Shown here one piece after another: positions 17,967 to 29,171 of a stretch of DNA of 38,598 bases; position 1 is the first letter of the stretch, and each line of letters opens with the position of its first letter. Made by a program: the position numbers and the translations under genes. The notes under the pieces are model-generated. The model ran no database searches, was not told where the DNA came from, and was given only the letters and a program-made list of their open reading frames with translations. Source of the DNA: Actinomadura geliboluensis (lineage in GTDB: Bacteria > Actinomycetota > Actinomycetes > Streptosporangiales > Streptosporangiaceae); assembly GCF_005889745.1 (NCBI RefSeq), contig NZ_VCKZ01000028.1, forward strand, positions 1 to 38,598, in the 5' to 3' direction.

Positions 17967-18461
17967 ATGCCCCCGGTCGACGCCGGCGCCGCCGGCCCCC
18001 TCACCTCGCTGGCGCCCATCGCGCTGCAGTTCGCGCAGAAGGCGTTCATCGTGTCCGGCGGGCGGCTGCTGCTGGTCCGCAAGTCCGCGTCCGACCCGTT
18101 CCAGCCGGGCCGCTGGGAGGTGCCCGGCGGGCGCCTGGAGGTGGCCGCCGACCTCGATCTCGACGACCACATCCGGCGGGAGGTCTGGGAGGAGGTCGGC
18201 CTCAAGATCGACCCGGGGCCGCCGTTCCATCTGTGGCAGTGGTTCATGCCCGACCGCGGCGGGCCGCGCGGCGCGCGGGTGCGGGTGGTCGCGGCGGCGC
18301 GCCGCTGCCGGCCGGTGACGCTGGATGCGACCCTCGGCAACCAGGACGCCGGCGACCACCTGGACGGCTGCGCATGGGTGCCGCTGGCGGAGATCGGCGG
18401 GTACGACCTCATCCCGAGCCTGCGCCCGGTGATGCGGGCGTTCCTGGCGGCGGCCCGCTGA
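17967..18461 (+). CDS. NUDIX hydrolase
   Basis: 164 residues from ATG 17967 (GGGAGG 11 bases upstream). The fold reads QKAFIVSGGRLLLVRK, then WEVPGGRLEV, then the catalytic helix RREVWEEVGL, the second half of the Nudix box. The first half is atypical: the Glu expected 8 residues before the catalytic Arg is Leu, and the loop DLDLDDHI appears lengthened. The family hydrolyses nucleoside diphosphates linked to another moiety, using Mg2+. It is soluble. The PfkB-like kinase gene begins 7 bases after the stop, so the two form an operon. Substrate is unknown. Confidence 0.88.
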   Translation: MPPVDAGAAGPLTSLAPIALQFAQKAFIVSGGRLLLVRKSASDPFQPGRWEVPGGRLEVAADLDLDDHIRREVWEEVGLKIDPGPPFHLWQWFMPDRGGPRGARVRVVAAARRCRPVTLDATLGNQDAGDHLDGCAWVPLAEIGGYDLIPSLRPVMRAFLAAAR

Positions 18462-18468
18462 CGGCCGC

Positions 18469-19407
18469 GTGGTCCCGCCGCGTTCACCCGCCGAGTGGCC
18501 GGGCCTGGACGGCGCGGCCGAGCGCCGGTTCGCGCTGCTCGTGATCGGCGACGCGGGCATCGAGGTCCGCGCGTCGCTGCCGGACGTCCGGTTCGCCGGC
18601 CTGCGGGCCGACCGGCTCTGCTACGCCCCGGCGCGCGCGGTGGTCGCGGGGACGGCGGTCAACCTCGCGCGGTGCGCCGTCCGCCATTTCCGCCGGGTGG
18701 GGGTGCTGGCGAAGATCGGCGACGACGCGTACACCCCGGTCGTCCGGCGGGAGCTGCGGAGCATCGGCGCTGCCGACCACCTGCGGGTCGAGGAGGGCGC
18801 GCCGAACGGCGTCTCGGTGATGCTGCGCGACCGGCCGCGCGGCGACGGGCCGGGGGTGCGGCTCCTGGTCGTCCAGGACGAGCCGCCCGGACGCCGCCTC
18901 ACCGCGGCGGAGGTCGCGGCGGCGGCCAGCGCGATCGCGGCCGCGGACGTGCTGGCGCTCGACGGCTACTCGGTGCTGTCCTCGATCTCGCGTGCGGCAC
19001 TGGAGGAGGCGGCGCGCATCGCGGGCGCGGCGGGGACGCGGGTCGCCTTCGACCTCGTCCCGCATGACATCGACGCGCGCCTGCCCGCGGCGGACGTGCT
19101 GCCGGTGCTGACCCGCGCCGACCTGGTCTTCTCCGAGGCGCACACGCTGGCGCGCCTGCTCGGGCAGCCGCCGCCGGCGGGCGGGGAGGCACCGCGCGGG
19201 CTGCTGCCCGTGCTGGACGGTGCCGTGCCGGGGCGGCCGCTATGGCTGCTGCGGTTCGGGCCTACGTCCTTGGAACACGTGCTCGCCTACCGGCGGGGCC
19301 GGCTGCTGATGGAGTACCCCACCGGATACCGGGACGGCGTGGAGCGCGCGGGTTTCGGGGACCGGCTGGCCGCGTGCGAGCTCTACTGGTGGCTTTCGGG
19401 CGGGTGA
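18469..19407 (+). CDS. PfkB/ribokinase-family kinase-like protein
   Basis: 312 residues starting at GTG 18469. The ribokinase fold is visible: an N-terminal VIGDAGIEVR strand, the sugar-binding VVAGTAVNLARCAVRHF segment in place of the usual 'GGxxxN', AKIGDD, and the C-terminal catalytic loop ERAGFGDRLAACELYWW in place of 'DTTGAGD'. The catalytic Asp and the preceding Gly are kept, but surrounding residues are unusual. The family phosphorylates sugars or nucleosides with ATP. The protein is coupled to the NUDIX gene and its last 25 bases overlap the end of the convergent HIT gene. Substrate is not predictable; activity may be altered because of the motif changes. Confidence 0.82.
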   Translation: MVPPRSPAEWPGLDGAAERRFALLVIGDAGIEVRASLPDVRFAGLRADRLCYAPARAVVAGTAVNLARCAVRHFRRVGVLAKIGDDAYTPVVRRELRSIGAADHLRVEEGAPNGVSVMLRDRPRGDGPGVRLLVVQDEPPGRRLTAAEVAAAASAIAAADVLALDGYSVLSSISRAALEEAARIAGAAGTRVAFDLVPHDIDARLPAADVLPVLTRADLVFSEAHTLARLLGQPPPAGGEAPRGLLPVLDGAVPGRPLWLLRFGPTSLEHVLAYRRGRLLMEYPTGYRDGVERAGFGDRLAACELYWWLSGG

Positions 19408-20102
19408 TCACCGCCCGGCGGGAGCCCCTTGTGGGCGGCGCGCAGCGCCGTGAGGGTGCGCAGGAAGCGCCGCCTGCTGGCGGGGAGGCCGAACGTCTCC
19501 TGCCAGCGCCAGGCTTCGTCCGTCCCGGCGGCCGTGAGGGCGACCGTCGCGGCCCGGCGCAGGAGCTGGCTCTCGGCGCCGTCCCCCGGGTGGACGGTCA
19601 TGGCGCCGGCCTCCTCGATCAGCAGGTAGGAGCGGCCGGCGCGGAGGCGGGCCCGGAGGACGGCCCGGTCGGCGGGCGTCCCGGGGCGGCCCCATCCCTC
19701 GACCACGGCGCGGACGCCGGGCGTCCCCGGCAGCAGGTGCCAGTGCGCGTGGTCGATGCACGCGCCTCCGCCCTGCGGGGTCGCGGGCCCGTGCTCGAAC
19801 AGCACCAGTTCAGCGCTGCCGTAGGCGGAGCGGTAGAGCCCGGCGACGCGGTCGCGCCACCGCAGCGCCCGCTCCCACATCCGCGGGCGGAACTCCCCCG
19901 CAGAGGCGTAGTGGTCGCGGGTCACCAGCAGGACGTGGCCCTCGGCGAGGGGCGCCACGTCCGGGATGAGCAGGAAGTCGCGGTCGCGGGCGATCACACC
20001 GGTCTCGCCCGGCAGATCGGCCATGCCGTTGAAGCGGAACCGCAGGGGCGGGCACAGGACGCAGTCGTGACCGGGCTCGCGCCACGCCGTCGGCTCGGCC
20101 AA
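19383..20102 (-). CDS. HIT-domain nucleotide hydrolase/transferase-like protein
   Basis: About 239 residues. CVLC (a likely zinc half-site), a typical HIT core (LIPDVAPLAEGHVLLVTRDH) and the HIT motif CIDHAHWHLLPG (His-x-His-x-His) are present. A C-terminal extension of about 100 residues follows, ending PPGGDHPPESHQ. The family removes or transfers nucleotide groups through a His-AMP intermediate. The start is uncertain: I use TTG 20102, just after GGAGGAGG; the frame is open to TTG 20216, and CVLC must be included. The 3' end overlaps the convergent kinase gene by 25 bases. Together with the NUDIX and PfkB proteins it suggests one nucleotide- or sugar-phosphate pathway. Confidence 0.82.
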   Translation of the reverse strand: MAEPTAWREPGHDCVLCPPLRFRFNGMADLPGETGVIARDRDFLLIPDVAPLAEGHVLLVTRDHYASAGEFRPRMWERALRWRDRVAGLYRSAYGSAELVLFEHGPATPQGGGACIDHAHWHLLPGTPGVRAVVEGWGRPGTPADRAVLRARLRAGRSYLLIEEAGAMTVHPGDGAESQLLRRAATVALTAAGTDEAWRWQETFGLPASRRRFLRTLTALRAAHKGLPPGGDHPPESHQ

Positions 20103-20219
20103 GCCTCCTCCAGCACCAGGGGGACGGGGGCATCCGCTCTCCCTCCAGCGTGCCCGCCGCCCGGCCCGGGCGATCTGTGCGGCCGGGGCCACATACCTGG
20201 CACCCGCGGGGTACAAAGC

Positions 20220-20275
20220 CTGCCCTTACGGGAACAAAAAGGAAAAAGAACAACATACAACATCGAAAAAGAGTG
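20220..20275. promoter_or_regulatory. A-rich island with tandem ACAACAT repeats
   Basis: About 50 bases of mostly A on the plus strand (runs AAAAAGG, AAAAAGA, GAAAAAGAG) in a genome otherwise about three-quarters GC. It contains ACAACAT twice in tandem (20250-20263). It lies between the divergent HIT and toroid genes, ending at the GTG that could start the latter. Such a tract may bend DNA, help open a promoter, or bind a regulator. Confidence 0.45.
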
Positions 20276-21646
20276 AACCAGACACCCCCGCCTTTCCGGC
20301 CTGCCCTCCGCGCCGGCGCCCCGCTCATCGACATGGCCGTCCTCGAGACCCGGCTGAACGAATCGCTCGACGTGCTGCGCGACACCTACGCGCCCGCGCT
20401 CGGCTCAGGCGGCGGCTGGTACCACGAACTGGCGCGGCCCGAGCCCGGCACCACCGCGACGGCGCTCGGGCTGCTGGCCTTCACCGAGGCGGGACGCCCC
20501 TTCGAGCACTTCGACGCCGGCCTCGCCTTCCTCGCCGCCCGGCAGACCCGCTCCCGCGACGCGCTGCGCGACGGCGGCTGGGCCACCAAGACCAGCCTCG
20601 GCATGCCGGTCGTGGAGGCGACCGGCTGGATCGCCCGGTTCCTCGCCCGCGCCCGCTGCGACCTGCGCGAGGACGCCCCCGACACCCGGCGCGCCTACCG
20701 GTGGCTGCTGCGCAACCAGAACCCCGACGGCGGCTGGGGCTCGCTGCGCGGCTGCCCGTCCCGGGTGTGGCTGACCTGCCTGGCGCTGCGCGCGCTCAGC
20801 CAGCTCAACCCCTACGACCCGGCGGTCGACCGGGGCGTGGAGTGGCTGACCGCCGACCGGACCGCGCACCGTCCCGGCTGGGGGCCGACCCCCGACTCCC
20901 CGCCCACCGTCACCCACACCGCGTTCGCGCTGGTGACCCTGGCCGAGGCGCGCCCCGAACTGCGGACCGAGCGGCTGCTGGACGCCTACGACTGGCTGCT
21001 GGAGCACCTCGACCCCGACGACGACCACACCTGGATCGAGACCTACGACGTCTCCCCGCACGGCTTCGGCGCGGGCCCCGCCGAGCATGGCGCGGACTCC
21101 GACCCGGTCTGGCGGCTGGCCCTGTGGCACTACGGGCTGCCCATCGCGCTCACCGCGCTGCTGAAGGACCCGCGCGGCCCGCACGGGCCCGTCGTCGCCC
21201 GGGCGTTCCGGACGCTGGCGCGCAGCGAGTTCGCCGACCCGCGCCGCAACGGCCACCCGGGCGGCGGGCGCACGTCGCTGTGGACGCTGTGGTGGCGGCT
21301 GGAGACGCTGATCGCGCTGCGCCGCGTCCCGCTCGCCGGGGCCGCCGACCTCCTGCACTGGCTGCCGGACGCGACCGTCGTGCAGCGGTCGCACGCGCGG
21401 GAGCGGGCGCTGGCCGAGCTGCTGCCGCGGCGCCGCCTCGTCGACCCGGTGGGCCTCGCCCGGCGGCACTGGGCGGCGTTCCTGCTGAGCCTCGTGTGCG
21501 CGGCCAGCGCGCTCGGCGTCACCGCGGGCCTGTGGGGCTGGAAGGACTTCTGGCTGAGCGTGATCCTGCCGGTCGTCCTCACCGGCGTCGACGAGTCGGT
21601 GAAGCGGCGCCGCACCCCGCGCGGCCCGCCGCCCGCACCGCCGTGA
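20273..21646 (+). CDS. Alpha/alpha-toroid (terpene cyclase/prenyltransferase-like) membrane protein
   Basis: 457 residues from GTG 20273, or 437 from ATG 20333, neither with a strong ribosome-binding site. The N-terminal three quarters has toroid repeats with Gly-Gly-Trp turns: GGGWYHEL, DGGWATKT, NPDGGWGS and RPGWGPTP, each followed by an Ala/Leu-rich helix (TATALGLLAF, RVWLTCLALRAL, THTAFALVTLAE). This is the squalene-oxidase/prenyltransferase repeat family. A segment DPDDD resembles the class II cyclase DxDD motif but is not in the usual helical context. The C-terminus has two hydrophobic helices (about residues 390-437: WAAFLLSLVCAASALGVTAG, FWLSVILPVVLTGV) and a basic tail, so it is membrane anchored. 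No terpene pathway gene is nearby; role unknown. Confidence 0.8.
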   Translation: MNQTPPPFRPALRAGAPLIDMAVLETRLNESLDVLRDTYAPALGSGGGWYHELARPEPGTTATALGLLAFTEAGRPFEHFDAGLAFLAARQTRSRDALRDGGWATKTSLGMPVVEATGWIARFLARARCDLREDAPDTRRAYRWLLRNQNPDGGWGSLRGCPSRVWLTCLALRALSQLNPYDPAVDRGVEWLTADRTAHRPGWGPTPDSPPTVTHTAFALVTLAEARPELRTERLLDAYDWLLEHLDPDDDHTWIETYDVSPHGFGAGPAEHGADSDPVWRLALWHYGLPIALTALLKDPRGPHGPVVARAFRTLARSEFADPRRNGHPGGGRTSLWTLWWRLETLIALRRVPLAGAADLLHWLPDATVVQRSHARERALAELLPRRRLVDPVGLARRHWAAFLLSLVCAASALGVTAGLWGWKDFWLSVILPVVLTGVDESVKRRRTPRGPPPAPP

Positions 21647-21658
21647 GCGGCGGGCGGC
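21628..21658. terminator. Hairpin between convergent genes
   Basis: GCCGCCCGC (21628-21636) pairs with GCGGGCGGC (21650-21658) over a 13-base loop that contains the toroid gene stop. It lies between the toroid gene (+) and aroE (-), whose ends are only 13 bases apart. Confidence 0.55.
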
Positions 21659-21659
21659 G

Positions 21660-22478
21660 TCAGGCGCGGCGGGCCAGCTCGGCCTCCCCGGCGGCGCGCA
21701 TCGCCGCCACCGGGACGTCCGCGCGGCCCGTCATCAGCTCCACCTGCCGGACGGCCTGGTGCAGCAGCATCGCGAAGCCGCCCACGACCGTCCCGCCGGC
21801 CCGCTCCACGGCCGCCGCGAGCGCCGTGGGCCACGGCGCGTACACCACGTCGAACAGCGCCGCGCAGGACCCGGCGACGGGCTCGGCGAGCGCGTCGGCC
21901 GCGCGCCCCGGGAGCGTCGACACCACCAGGTCGGCCGGCAGGTGCGCGGCGACCCGGTCCAGCGGCACGACCCGGACCGCGAGGCCGAACCGCTCCCCCA
22001 CCTCGGCGGCGCCGGCGGCGCGCTCGGGGGTCCGCGCCGCGAGCACCGCCTCCGCCGTGCCGAGCCGGGCGAGCGCGGCCAGCGCGGACGCCGCGGTCGC
22101 GCCGCCGCCCAGCACCAGCGCCGACGGCGGGGCCTTCACGCCCGCCTCGGTCAGCGCGGTCTCGATGCCGTGCACGTCGGTGTTGTCGGCGTGGCGCCGC
22201 CCGTCCCGCAGGACGAGCGTGTTCGCGCCGCCGACCCGCGCCGCGAGGTCGGTCACCGTGTCGGCGAGGTCGAGCGCGACCCGCTTGAGCGGCATGGTCA
22301 GCGACAGGCCCGCCCATTCGGGGCCGAGGCCGTCCAGCAGTGCGGCGAGGCCGTCCTCGCCGCACTCGACCGCCTCGTAGGTCCAGCCGTCCAGGCCCAT
22401 CGCCGCGTACGCCGCGCGGTGCAGCACCGGGGACAGCGAATGCGCGACCGGCGACCCCAGCACCGCGGCGCGGGTCAC
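21660..22478 (-). CDS. aroE: Shikimate dehydrogenase
   Basis: 272 residues from GTG 22478, overlapping the mltG stop (GTGA). Substrate-binding residues are visible in AVLGSPVAHSLSPVLHR and LSLTMPLKR (catalytic Lys), then GGANTLVLRDG and NTDVHGIETAL (catalytic Asp). The NADP-binding region has LGGGATAASALAALARLG and AARTPERA. It reduces 3-dehydroshikimate to shikimate with NADPH in aromatic amino acid synthesis. It is the last gene of the alaS-ruvX-mltG-aroE unit, the usual actinobacterial order. Confidence 0.95.
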   Translation of the reverse strand: MTRAAVLGSPVAHSLSPVLHRAAYAAMGLDGWTYEAVECGEDGLAALLDGLGPEWAGLSLTMPLKRVALDLADTVTDLAARVGGANTLVLRDGRRHADNTDVHGIETALTEAGVKAPPSALVLGGGATAASALAALARLGTAEAVLAARTPERAAGAAEVGERFGLAVRVVPLDRVAAHLPADLVVSTLPGRAADALAEPVAGSCAALFDVVYAPWPTALAAAVERAGGTVVGGFAMLLHQAVRQVELMTGRADVPVAAMRAAGEAELARRA

Positions 22479-23644
22479 TGGCCCGGGTTCTTGCGCTGCC
22501 ACTCCCGGAACTCCTCCTCGATCTTCACCCGCTCGGCCTCCGTCGTGGCGAACTTGGTGATCTTGTTGGTCGGGTCGGTGGCGATGAAGAACAGCCACGT
22601 CCCGTCCTCGGGGTTCAGCGCCGCGTCGATCGCGTCCGGCCCGGGGTTGGAGATCGGGCCGGGCGGCAGGCCGGCGTGCAGATAGGTGTTGTAGGGGGAG
22701 GCGATCTCCAGGTCCTTCTCGGTGACCGTCAGCCGCCGCTCGTTCAGCGCGTACAGCACCGTGGTGTCGAACTGCAGCTTCATGCCCTTCTCCACCCGGT
22801 TGTAGATCACCCGGGAGATCTTGGGCAGGTCGCTGGGCTTGCCGCCCTCGGCCTGGACGAGGCTGGCGAGCGTGATGACCGTCGCCGGGTTCAGCTTCGC
22901 CTCGCGGGCCTTGGCGACGAGGTCGCTGCTGCGCGCCTCCTCGTTGAACCGCGCGATCATCTGCTTGAGGATCTGCTCGGCCGAGCCGTTCGGGTCGAGG
23001 TCGTAGCGGCCCGGGAACAGGTAGCCCTCCACCTTGCCCCTGGCGTACGACGGCAGCCCGAGCGCCTTGCCCTTCTTCGCGGCCGCCTGGAACTCCTTGA
23101 CGGTGATCCCGGTCTTCTTCGCCAGCAGCTCGTAGGTCTCGATGGCCCGCTTGCCCTCCGGGATCGTGATCTGGTTCCCGGCCCGCGACTTCGGGTTCAG
23201 CAGCAGCGACATCGCCGCGGCCGACGACATCTTCCGCCGCATCTGGTAGAAGCCCGGCTGGATGCTGGAGGCCCGCGTCTCCTTGGTGTAGACCTTCACG
23301 AACGCGCGGGCGCTCTTGACCACGCTGTGCTCCTCCAGCGTCGCGCCGATCACCGAGCCGCTGGCGCCCTCCTTGATCTGGACCGTGACCTTGCCGGTGC
23401 CCTGGCCGTCGTAGTCCGGCGGGTTCTGCTTGTTGTCGAGCCACGCGTACCCGAGGACGCCTCCGGTGCCGAACACCGCCACCAGGAACGCCATCGCGAA
23501 CAGGGCCGCGGCGCGGCCGTTGCGGCGGCGCCGCTTCTGCCGCGTGCGGACGCGCCGCTGGTCACGCCGGCCGCGCCGCTGCGGCGGCCGGCCGTCCCCG
23601 TACGGATCGCGGTGCGGGTCTGAGAACAGGTCCAAGTCGTTCAT
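22475..23644 (-). CDS. mltG: Endolytic murein transglycosylase
   Basis: 389 residues. A highly basic cytoplasmic N-terminus (about 1-45), a single membrane helix (AAALFAMAFLVAVFGTGGVL, about 46-66), a LysM-like region, and the YceG/MltG catalytic domain with VEGYLFPGRYDLDPNG, LASLVQAEGGKPSDLPKIS, LQFDTTVLYAL and YNTYLHAGLPPGPISNPG. It cleaves nascent peptidoglycan strands at the outer face of the membrane to end glycan polymerisation. ATG 23644 overlaps the ruvX stop (ATGA), and the gene overlaps aroE at its end. Confidence 0.95.
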   Translation of the reverse strand: MNDLDLFSDPHRDPYGDGRPPQRRGRRDQRRVRTRQKRRRRNGRAAALFAMAFLVAVFGTGGVLGYAWLDNKQNPPDYDGQGTGKVTVQIKEGASGSVIGATLEEHSVVKSARAFVKVYTKETRASSIQPGFYQMRRKMSSAAAMSLLLNPKSRAGNQITIPEGKRAIETYELLAKKTGITVKEFQAAAKKGKALGLPSYARGKVEGYLFPGRYDLDPNGSAEQILKQMIARFNEEARSSDLVAKAREAKLNPATVITLASLVQAEGGKPSDLPKISRVIYNRVEKGMKLQFDTTVLYALNERRLTVTEKDLEIASPYNTYLHAGLPPGPISNPGPDAIDAALNPEDGTWLFFIATDPTNKITKFATTEAERVKIEEEFREWQRKNPGQ

Positions 23645-24099
23645 GAGCTCCCCCGGACGATCTCCCCTGGGGGGTTGCCCGTCAACCGTTCCGCGTCGAG
23701 CGCGGCCTGCAGCAGCACCGCCGCGGCGGCCTGGTCGACGACCTTGCGGCGCGCCTGGCCGTGCACGCCGCCGGCCCGCAGCCCGCTCTCGGCGGTGACG
23801 GTGGTGAGCCGCTCGTCGTGCAGCCGGACCGCCCCCGGGGGGAGGCGGTCGGCGAGCCGCGACGCGAACTTGCGCGCCGACACCGCCGCCGGGCCCTCCC
23901 GGCCCGACAGCGACGTCGGCAGGCCGACGACGACCTCGATCGCCTCGTACTCGGCGGCGAGCGCCACGAGCCGGTCGACGTCGCCCTTCCCGCTCTTCAC
24001 GGTCTCCAGCGGGGAGGCGAGGATTCCCCCGGGGTCGCACTTGGCGACCCCCACCCGCACGCTCCCCACATCGACCCCGAGCCGCACGCCCTGCCTCAT
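23641..24099 (-). CDS. ruvX: RuvX/YqgF-family Holliday junction resolvase-like nuclease
   Basis: 152 residues with an RNase H fold: DVGSVRVGVAKCD (first acidic residue), VVVGLPTSLSGREGPAA, LHDERLTTVTAE (second acidic site) and VVDQAAAAVLLQAALD (last acidic site). The family is linked to Holliday junction resolution and 16S rRNA processing; which applies here is not known. It follows alaS after 40 bases and overlaps mltG by 4 bases. Confidence 0.94.
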   Translation of the reverse strand: MRQGVRLGVDVGSVRVGVAKCDPGGILASPLETVKSGKGDVDRLVALAAEYEAIEVVVGLPTSLSGREGPAAVSARKFASRLADRLPPGAVRLHDERLTTVTAESGLRAGGVHGQARRKVVDQAAAAVLLQAALDAERLTGNPPGEIVRGSS

Positions 24100-24139
24100 G
24101 GCGCCGGCTCCGGTCGCATCATGCCCCGTGGTGCCGGGC

Positions 24140-26809
<2,670 letters not shown>

Positions 26810-26811
26810 GA

Positions 26812-27147
26812 TCAGTGGCCATCCTTGTCGTCGTCGATGATCGTGTATCGCGCCTTCAGCACCCGGCGGGGCGGGGAGCCCCGCAGCCCGGGAACCTCGG
26901 CGTCCGGCGGAGCCTGGTCCATGCGGACGGCCTCGCGCAGCTCCTCCTCGCGGGCCCGCATCTCGGTACGGACGTCGGCGGCGAAATGCCTCAACCGCTC
27001 CCCGGTGCCCTTACCGGTCGCCACCGCGCGCATCGCGACCCCCTCGGGGGACAGGCTCCGCGCGACCCGCTCCACGCGCCGCTTGACGCGGTGGGTGACG
27101 TAGACGCCGGCACCGGCGCCGACGGAGAGCCAGAACAGCCGTCTCAT
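26812..27147 (-). CDS. Small membrane-associated protein (DUF6167-like)
   Basis: 111 residues. An N-terminal hydrophobic helix [20 protein letters not shown] acts as a membrane anchor. It is followed by a long charged helix ([11 protein letters not shown] to [11 protein letters not shown]), an acidic tail, and DDDKDGH at the end. It is widely conserved next to alaS in actinobacteria, with no assigned role. Its ATG overlaps the DUF948 stop (ATGA), and its stop lies 2 bases before alaS, so it forms one operon with both. Confidence 0.85.
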   Translation of the reverse strand: MRRLFWLSVGAGAGVYVTHRVKRRVERVARSLSPEGVAMRAVATGKGTGERLRHFAADVRTEMRAREEELREAVRMDQAPPDAEVPGLRGSPPRRVLKARYTIIDDDKDGH

Positions 27148-27560
27148 CGGCGTCCCTTCCCCGTGGAGCGGGCCTGAAGCTGCGGCCGGCCGGACGCGGC
27201 GCGCCCGTCGCCGTCGCCGTTCCTCAGGGCCTTGCGGACGCCGTAGGAGAAGGCCGCGGCCTTCACCAGCGGCCCGCCCACCACGGACGTCATGACGGTG
27301 GTGACGGCGGAGACGTTCTGGGTGACGCCGGCGACCTGCTTGGTGATGACGTCGGTGCGGCCGAGCTGCTCGTTGGCGCGCTTGACCGTCCGGGCCATGT
27401 CGTCCATCAGCGGGGCCGCCTGGTCGCCGAGCTCGCGGACCACGTCGCCGGCCTCGCCGAGGAGCCGGGAGAGCTTCAGCAGGGTCAGCGAGATGAACGC
27501 GACGAGCACCGCCCAGAACACGGCCACGATGAGACCTGCCAGCTGTCCACCAGTGAGCAT
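27144..27560 (-). CDS. DUF948 family membrane protein
   Basis: 138 residues. MLTGGQLAGLIVAVFWAVLV is a membrane helix followed by a helical region with heptad-like spacing (LLKLSRLLGEAGDVVRELG ... DVITKQVAGVTQNVSAVTT), the DUF948 pattern found in stress-related and methyl-accepting-like proteins. The C-terminus is basic ([14 protein letters not shown]). It is the first gene of the DUF948-DUF6167-alaS-ruvX-mltG-aroE unit. Function unknown. Confidence 0.85.
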   Translation of the reverse strand: MLTGGQLAGLIVAVFWAVLVAFISLTLLKLSRLLGEAGDVVRELGDQAAPLMDDMARTVKRANEQLGRTDVITKQVAGVTQNVSAVTTVMTSVVGGPLVKAAAFSYGVRKALRNGDGDGRAASGRPQLQARSTGKGRR

Positions 27561-27592
27561 CGGGCTTTCCGTTCGTGCGAATTCGGTTCGGG

Positions 27593-27620
27593 CCGGTAAC
27601 GGCGTGACAGACCTTACCGG
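27593..27620. repeat. Inverted repeat upstream of the DUF948-alaS operon
   Basis: CCGGTAA (27593-27599) and TTACCGG (27614-27620) with a 14-base spacer, 33-60 bases before the DUF948 start. On the minus strand it contains TAAGGT, a possible -10. It could be an operator or part of the operon promoter. Confidence 0.3.
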
Positions 27621-27663
27621 TCGGCACGGCCTTGTGGCGGTATCACCGGACCCGCGGGAACGA

Positions 27664-29070
27664 TCAGTGCCGGTCCCCGGCGCCGCGCAGCACCGAGCGG
27701 ATCCGCGCGAGGACCTCGGTGAAGCGCGACTCGGCGCCGTGCCTGGTCGGGCGATAGTACTCCCGTCCGTCCACGGAGTCGGGCGCGTACTGCTGCCGGA
27801 CCACACCGCCGGGGTGATTGTGGGCGTACTTGTAGCCCTTCCCGCTCCCGACCTTCGCGGCGCCCTTGTAGTGGGCGTCGCGCAGATGCCCGGGGACGGG
27901 CCCCGCGAGCCCCTTGCGGACGTCGCCGAGCGCCTCGTCCACCGCCGTGATCACCGCGTTGGACTTCGGCGCCAGGGACAGGTGGATGACCGCCTGGGCG
28001 AGGTTGATGCGCGCCTCGGGCAGGCCGACGAACTCCACCGCCTGCGCGGCGGCGACCGCGGTCTGCAGCGCGGTCGGGTCGGCCATCCCGACGTCCTCGC
28101 TGGCGTGCACGATGAGCCGCCGGGCGATGAACCGCGGGTCCTCCCCGGCCTCGATCATGCGGGCGAGGTAGTGCAGCGCCGCGTCGACGTCGCTGCCGCG
28201 GATGCTCTTGATGAACGCGCTGATGACGTCGTAGTGCTGGTCGCCCTCGCGGTCGTAGCGGACGGCGGCCCGGTCGACGGCGCGCTCCAGCACGTCCGCG
28301 TCGATGACGCCGCCGTCGTCGACGACGAGCGACGCCGCCTCCAGGTAGGTCAGGGTGCGGCGGGCGTCGCCGCCGGCGAGCCGGACGAGGTGGTCCTCGG
28401 CGGCGGGGTCGAGGGTGACCGCGCCGCCGAGGCCGCGCTCCTCGGTGAGCGCCCGGCGGATCACCTCGCGCAGGTCGTCGTCGCCGAGCGGCTCCAGCGT
28501 GAGCAGCAGCGAGCGCGACAGCAGCGGGCTGATGACGGAGAAGAACGGGTTCTCGGTGGTGGCGCCGATGAAGGACACCCACCGGTTCTCCACGGCGGGG
28601 AGCAGGGCGTCCTGCTGGGCCTTGTTGAACCGGTGGACCTCGTCGACGAACAGGACCGTCTGCCGCCCCGCCATGCCGAGCTCGCGGCGGGCCAGGTCGA
28701 TCTCGGCGCGGACCCGCTTGACCCCGTCGCTGACCGCGGAGATCTCCACGAACCGGCGGGAGGTGACATGGCTGACGACCGTGGCGAGCGTCGTCTTGCC
28801 CGTCCCCGGCGGGCCCCACAGGACGAGCGACATCGGCACGTCCCGGTCGACGAGCTGCCGGATCGGGGTGCCGGGGCCGAGCAGGTGGCCCTGCCCGACG
28901 ACCTCGTCGAGGCCGCGGGGCCGCATCCGCACCGCGAGCGGCTGCTCCGCGCCCGGTGCGCCCGGCGCGGCGGGAGCGGGCGGCGCGGGCATCGCTGCGG
29001 GGCCGGACGGCTCACGCCCCGGCGCGTCGAAAAGGCCCTCCGGCTCGCCCGATTCCGCCCTGCTGGTCAC
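27664..29070 (-). CDS. rarA: RarA/MgsA AAA+ ATPase, replication-recombination factor
   Basis: 468 residues. After a Pro/Ala-rich N-terminal tail of about 40 residues come Walker [14 protein letters not shown], Walker [14 protein letters not shown], sensor 1 GATTENP, arginine-finger region [13 protein letters not shown], and the C-terminal oligomerisation domain ([14 protein letters not shown] to [14 protein letters not shown]). It is a clamp-loader-like ATPase acting at stalled replication forks. It lies upstream of the DUF948-alaS operon with a 103-base gap. The start is GTG 29070 with a GGAG at 1 base spacing; a GATAGT -10-like hexamer lies 8 bases before it, so a leaderless transcript is possible. 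Confidence 0.95.
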   Translation of the reverse strand: MTSRAESGEPEGLFDAPGREPSGPAAMPAPPAPAAPGAPGAEQPLAVRMRPRGLDEVVGQGHLLGPGTPIRQLVDRDVPMSLVLWGPPGTGKTTLATVVSHVTSRRFVEISAVSDGVKRVRAEIDLARRELGMAGRQTVLFVDEVHRFNKAQQDALLPAVENRWVSFIGATTENPFFSVISPLLSRSLLLTLEPLGDDDLREVIRRALTEERGLGGAVTLDPAAEDHLVRLAGGDARRTLTYLEAASLVVDDGGVIDADVLERAVDRAAVRYDREGDQHYDVISAFIKSIRGSDVDAALHYLARMIEAGEDPRFIARRLIVHASEDVGMADPTALQTAVAAAQAVEFVGLPEARINLAQAVIHLSLAPKSNAVITAVDEALGDVRKGLAGPVPGHLRDAHYKGAAKVGSGKGYKYAHNHPGGVVRQQYAPDSVDGREYYRPTRHGAESRFTEVLARIRSVLRGAGDRH

Positions 29071-29171
29071 GCTCCGACACTATCTCGGGGCACGGACAGG
29101 CCGGGACGGGGAACCCGGCGGTAGGCTCCGGCGTTGGAACAGCCCGGAAGGCGCATTTCAGGAGCGTGACG

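Noticed and set aside
20993..21060. Class II terpene cyclase DxDD motif (DPDDD) in the toroid protein
   Set aside because: It is in a loop region after a helix, not in the normal core context; a chance match is likely.
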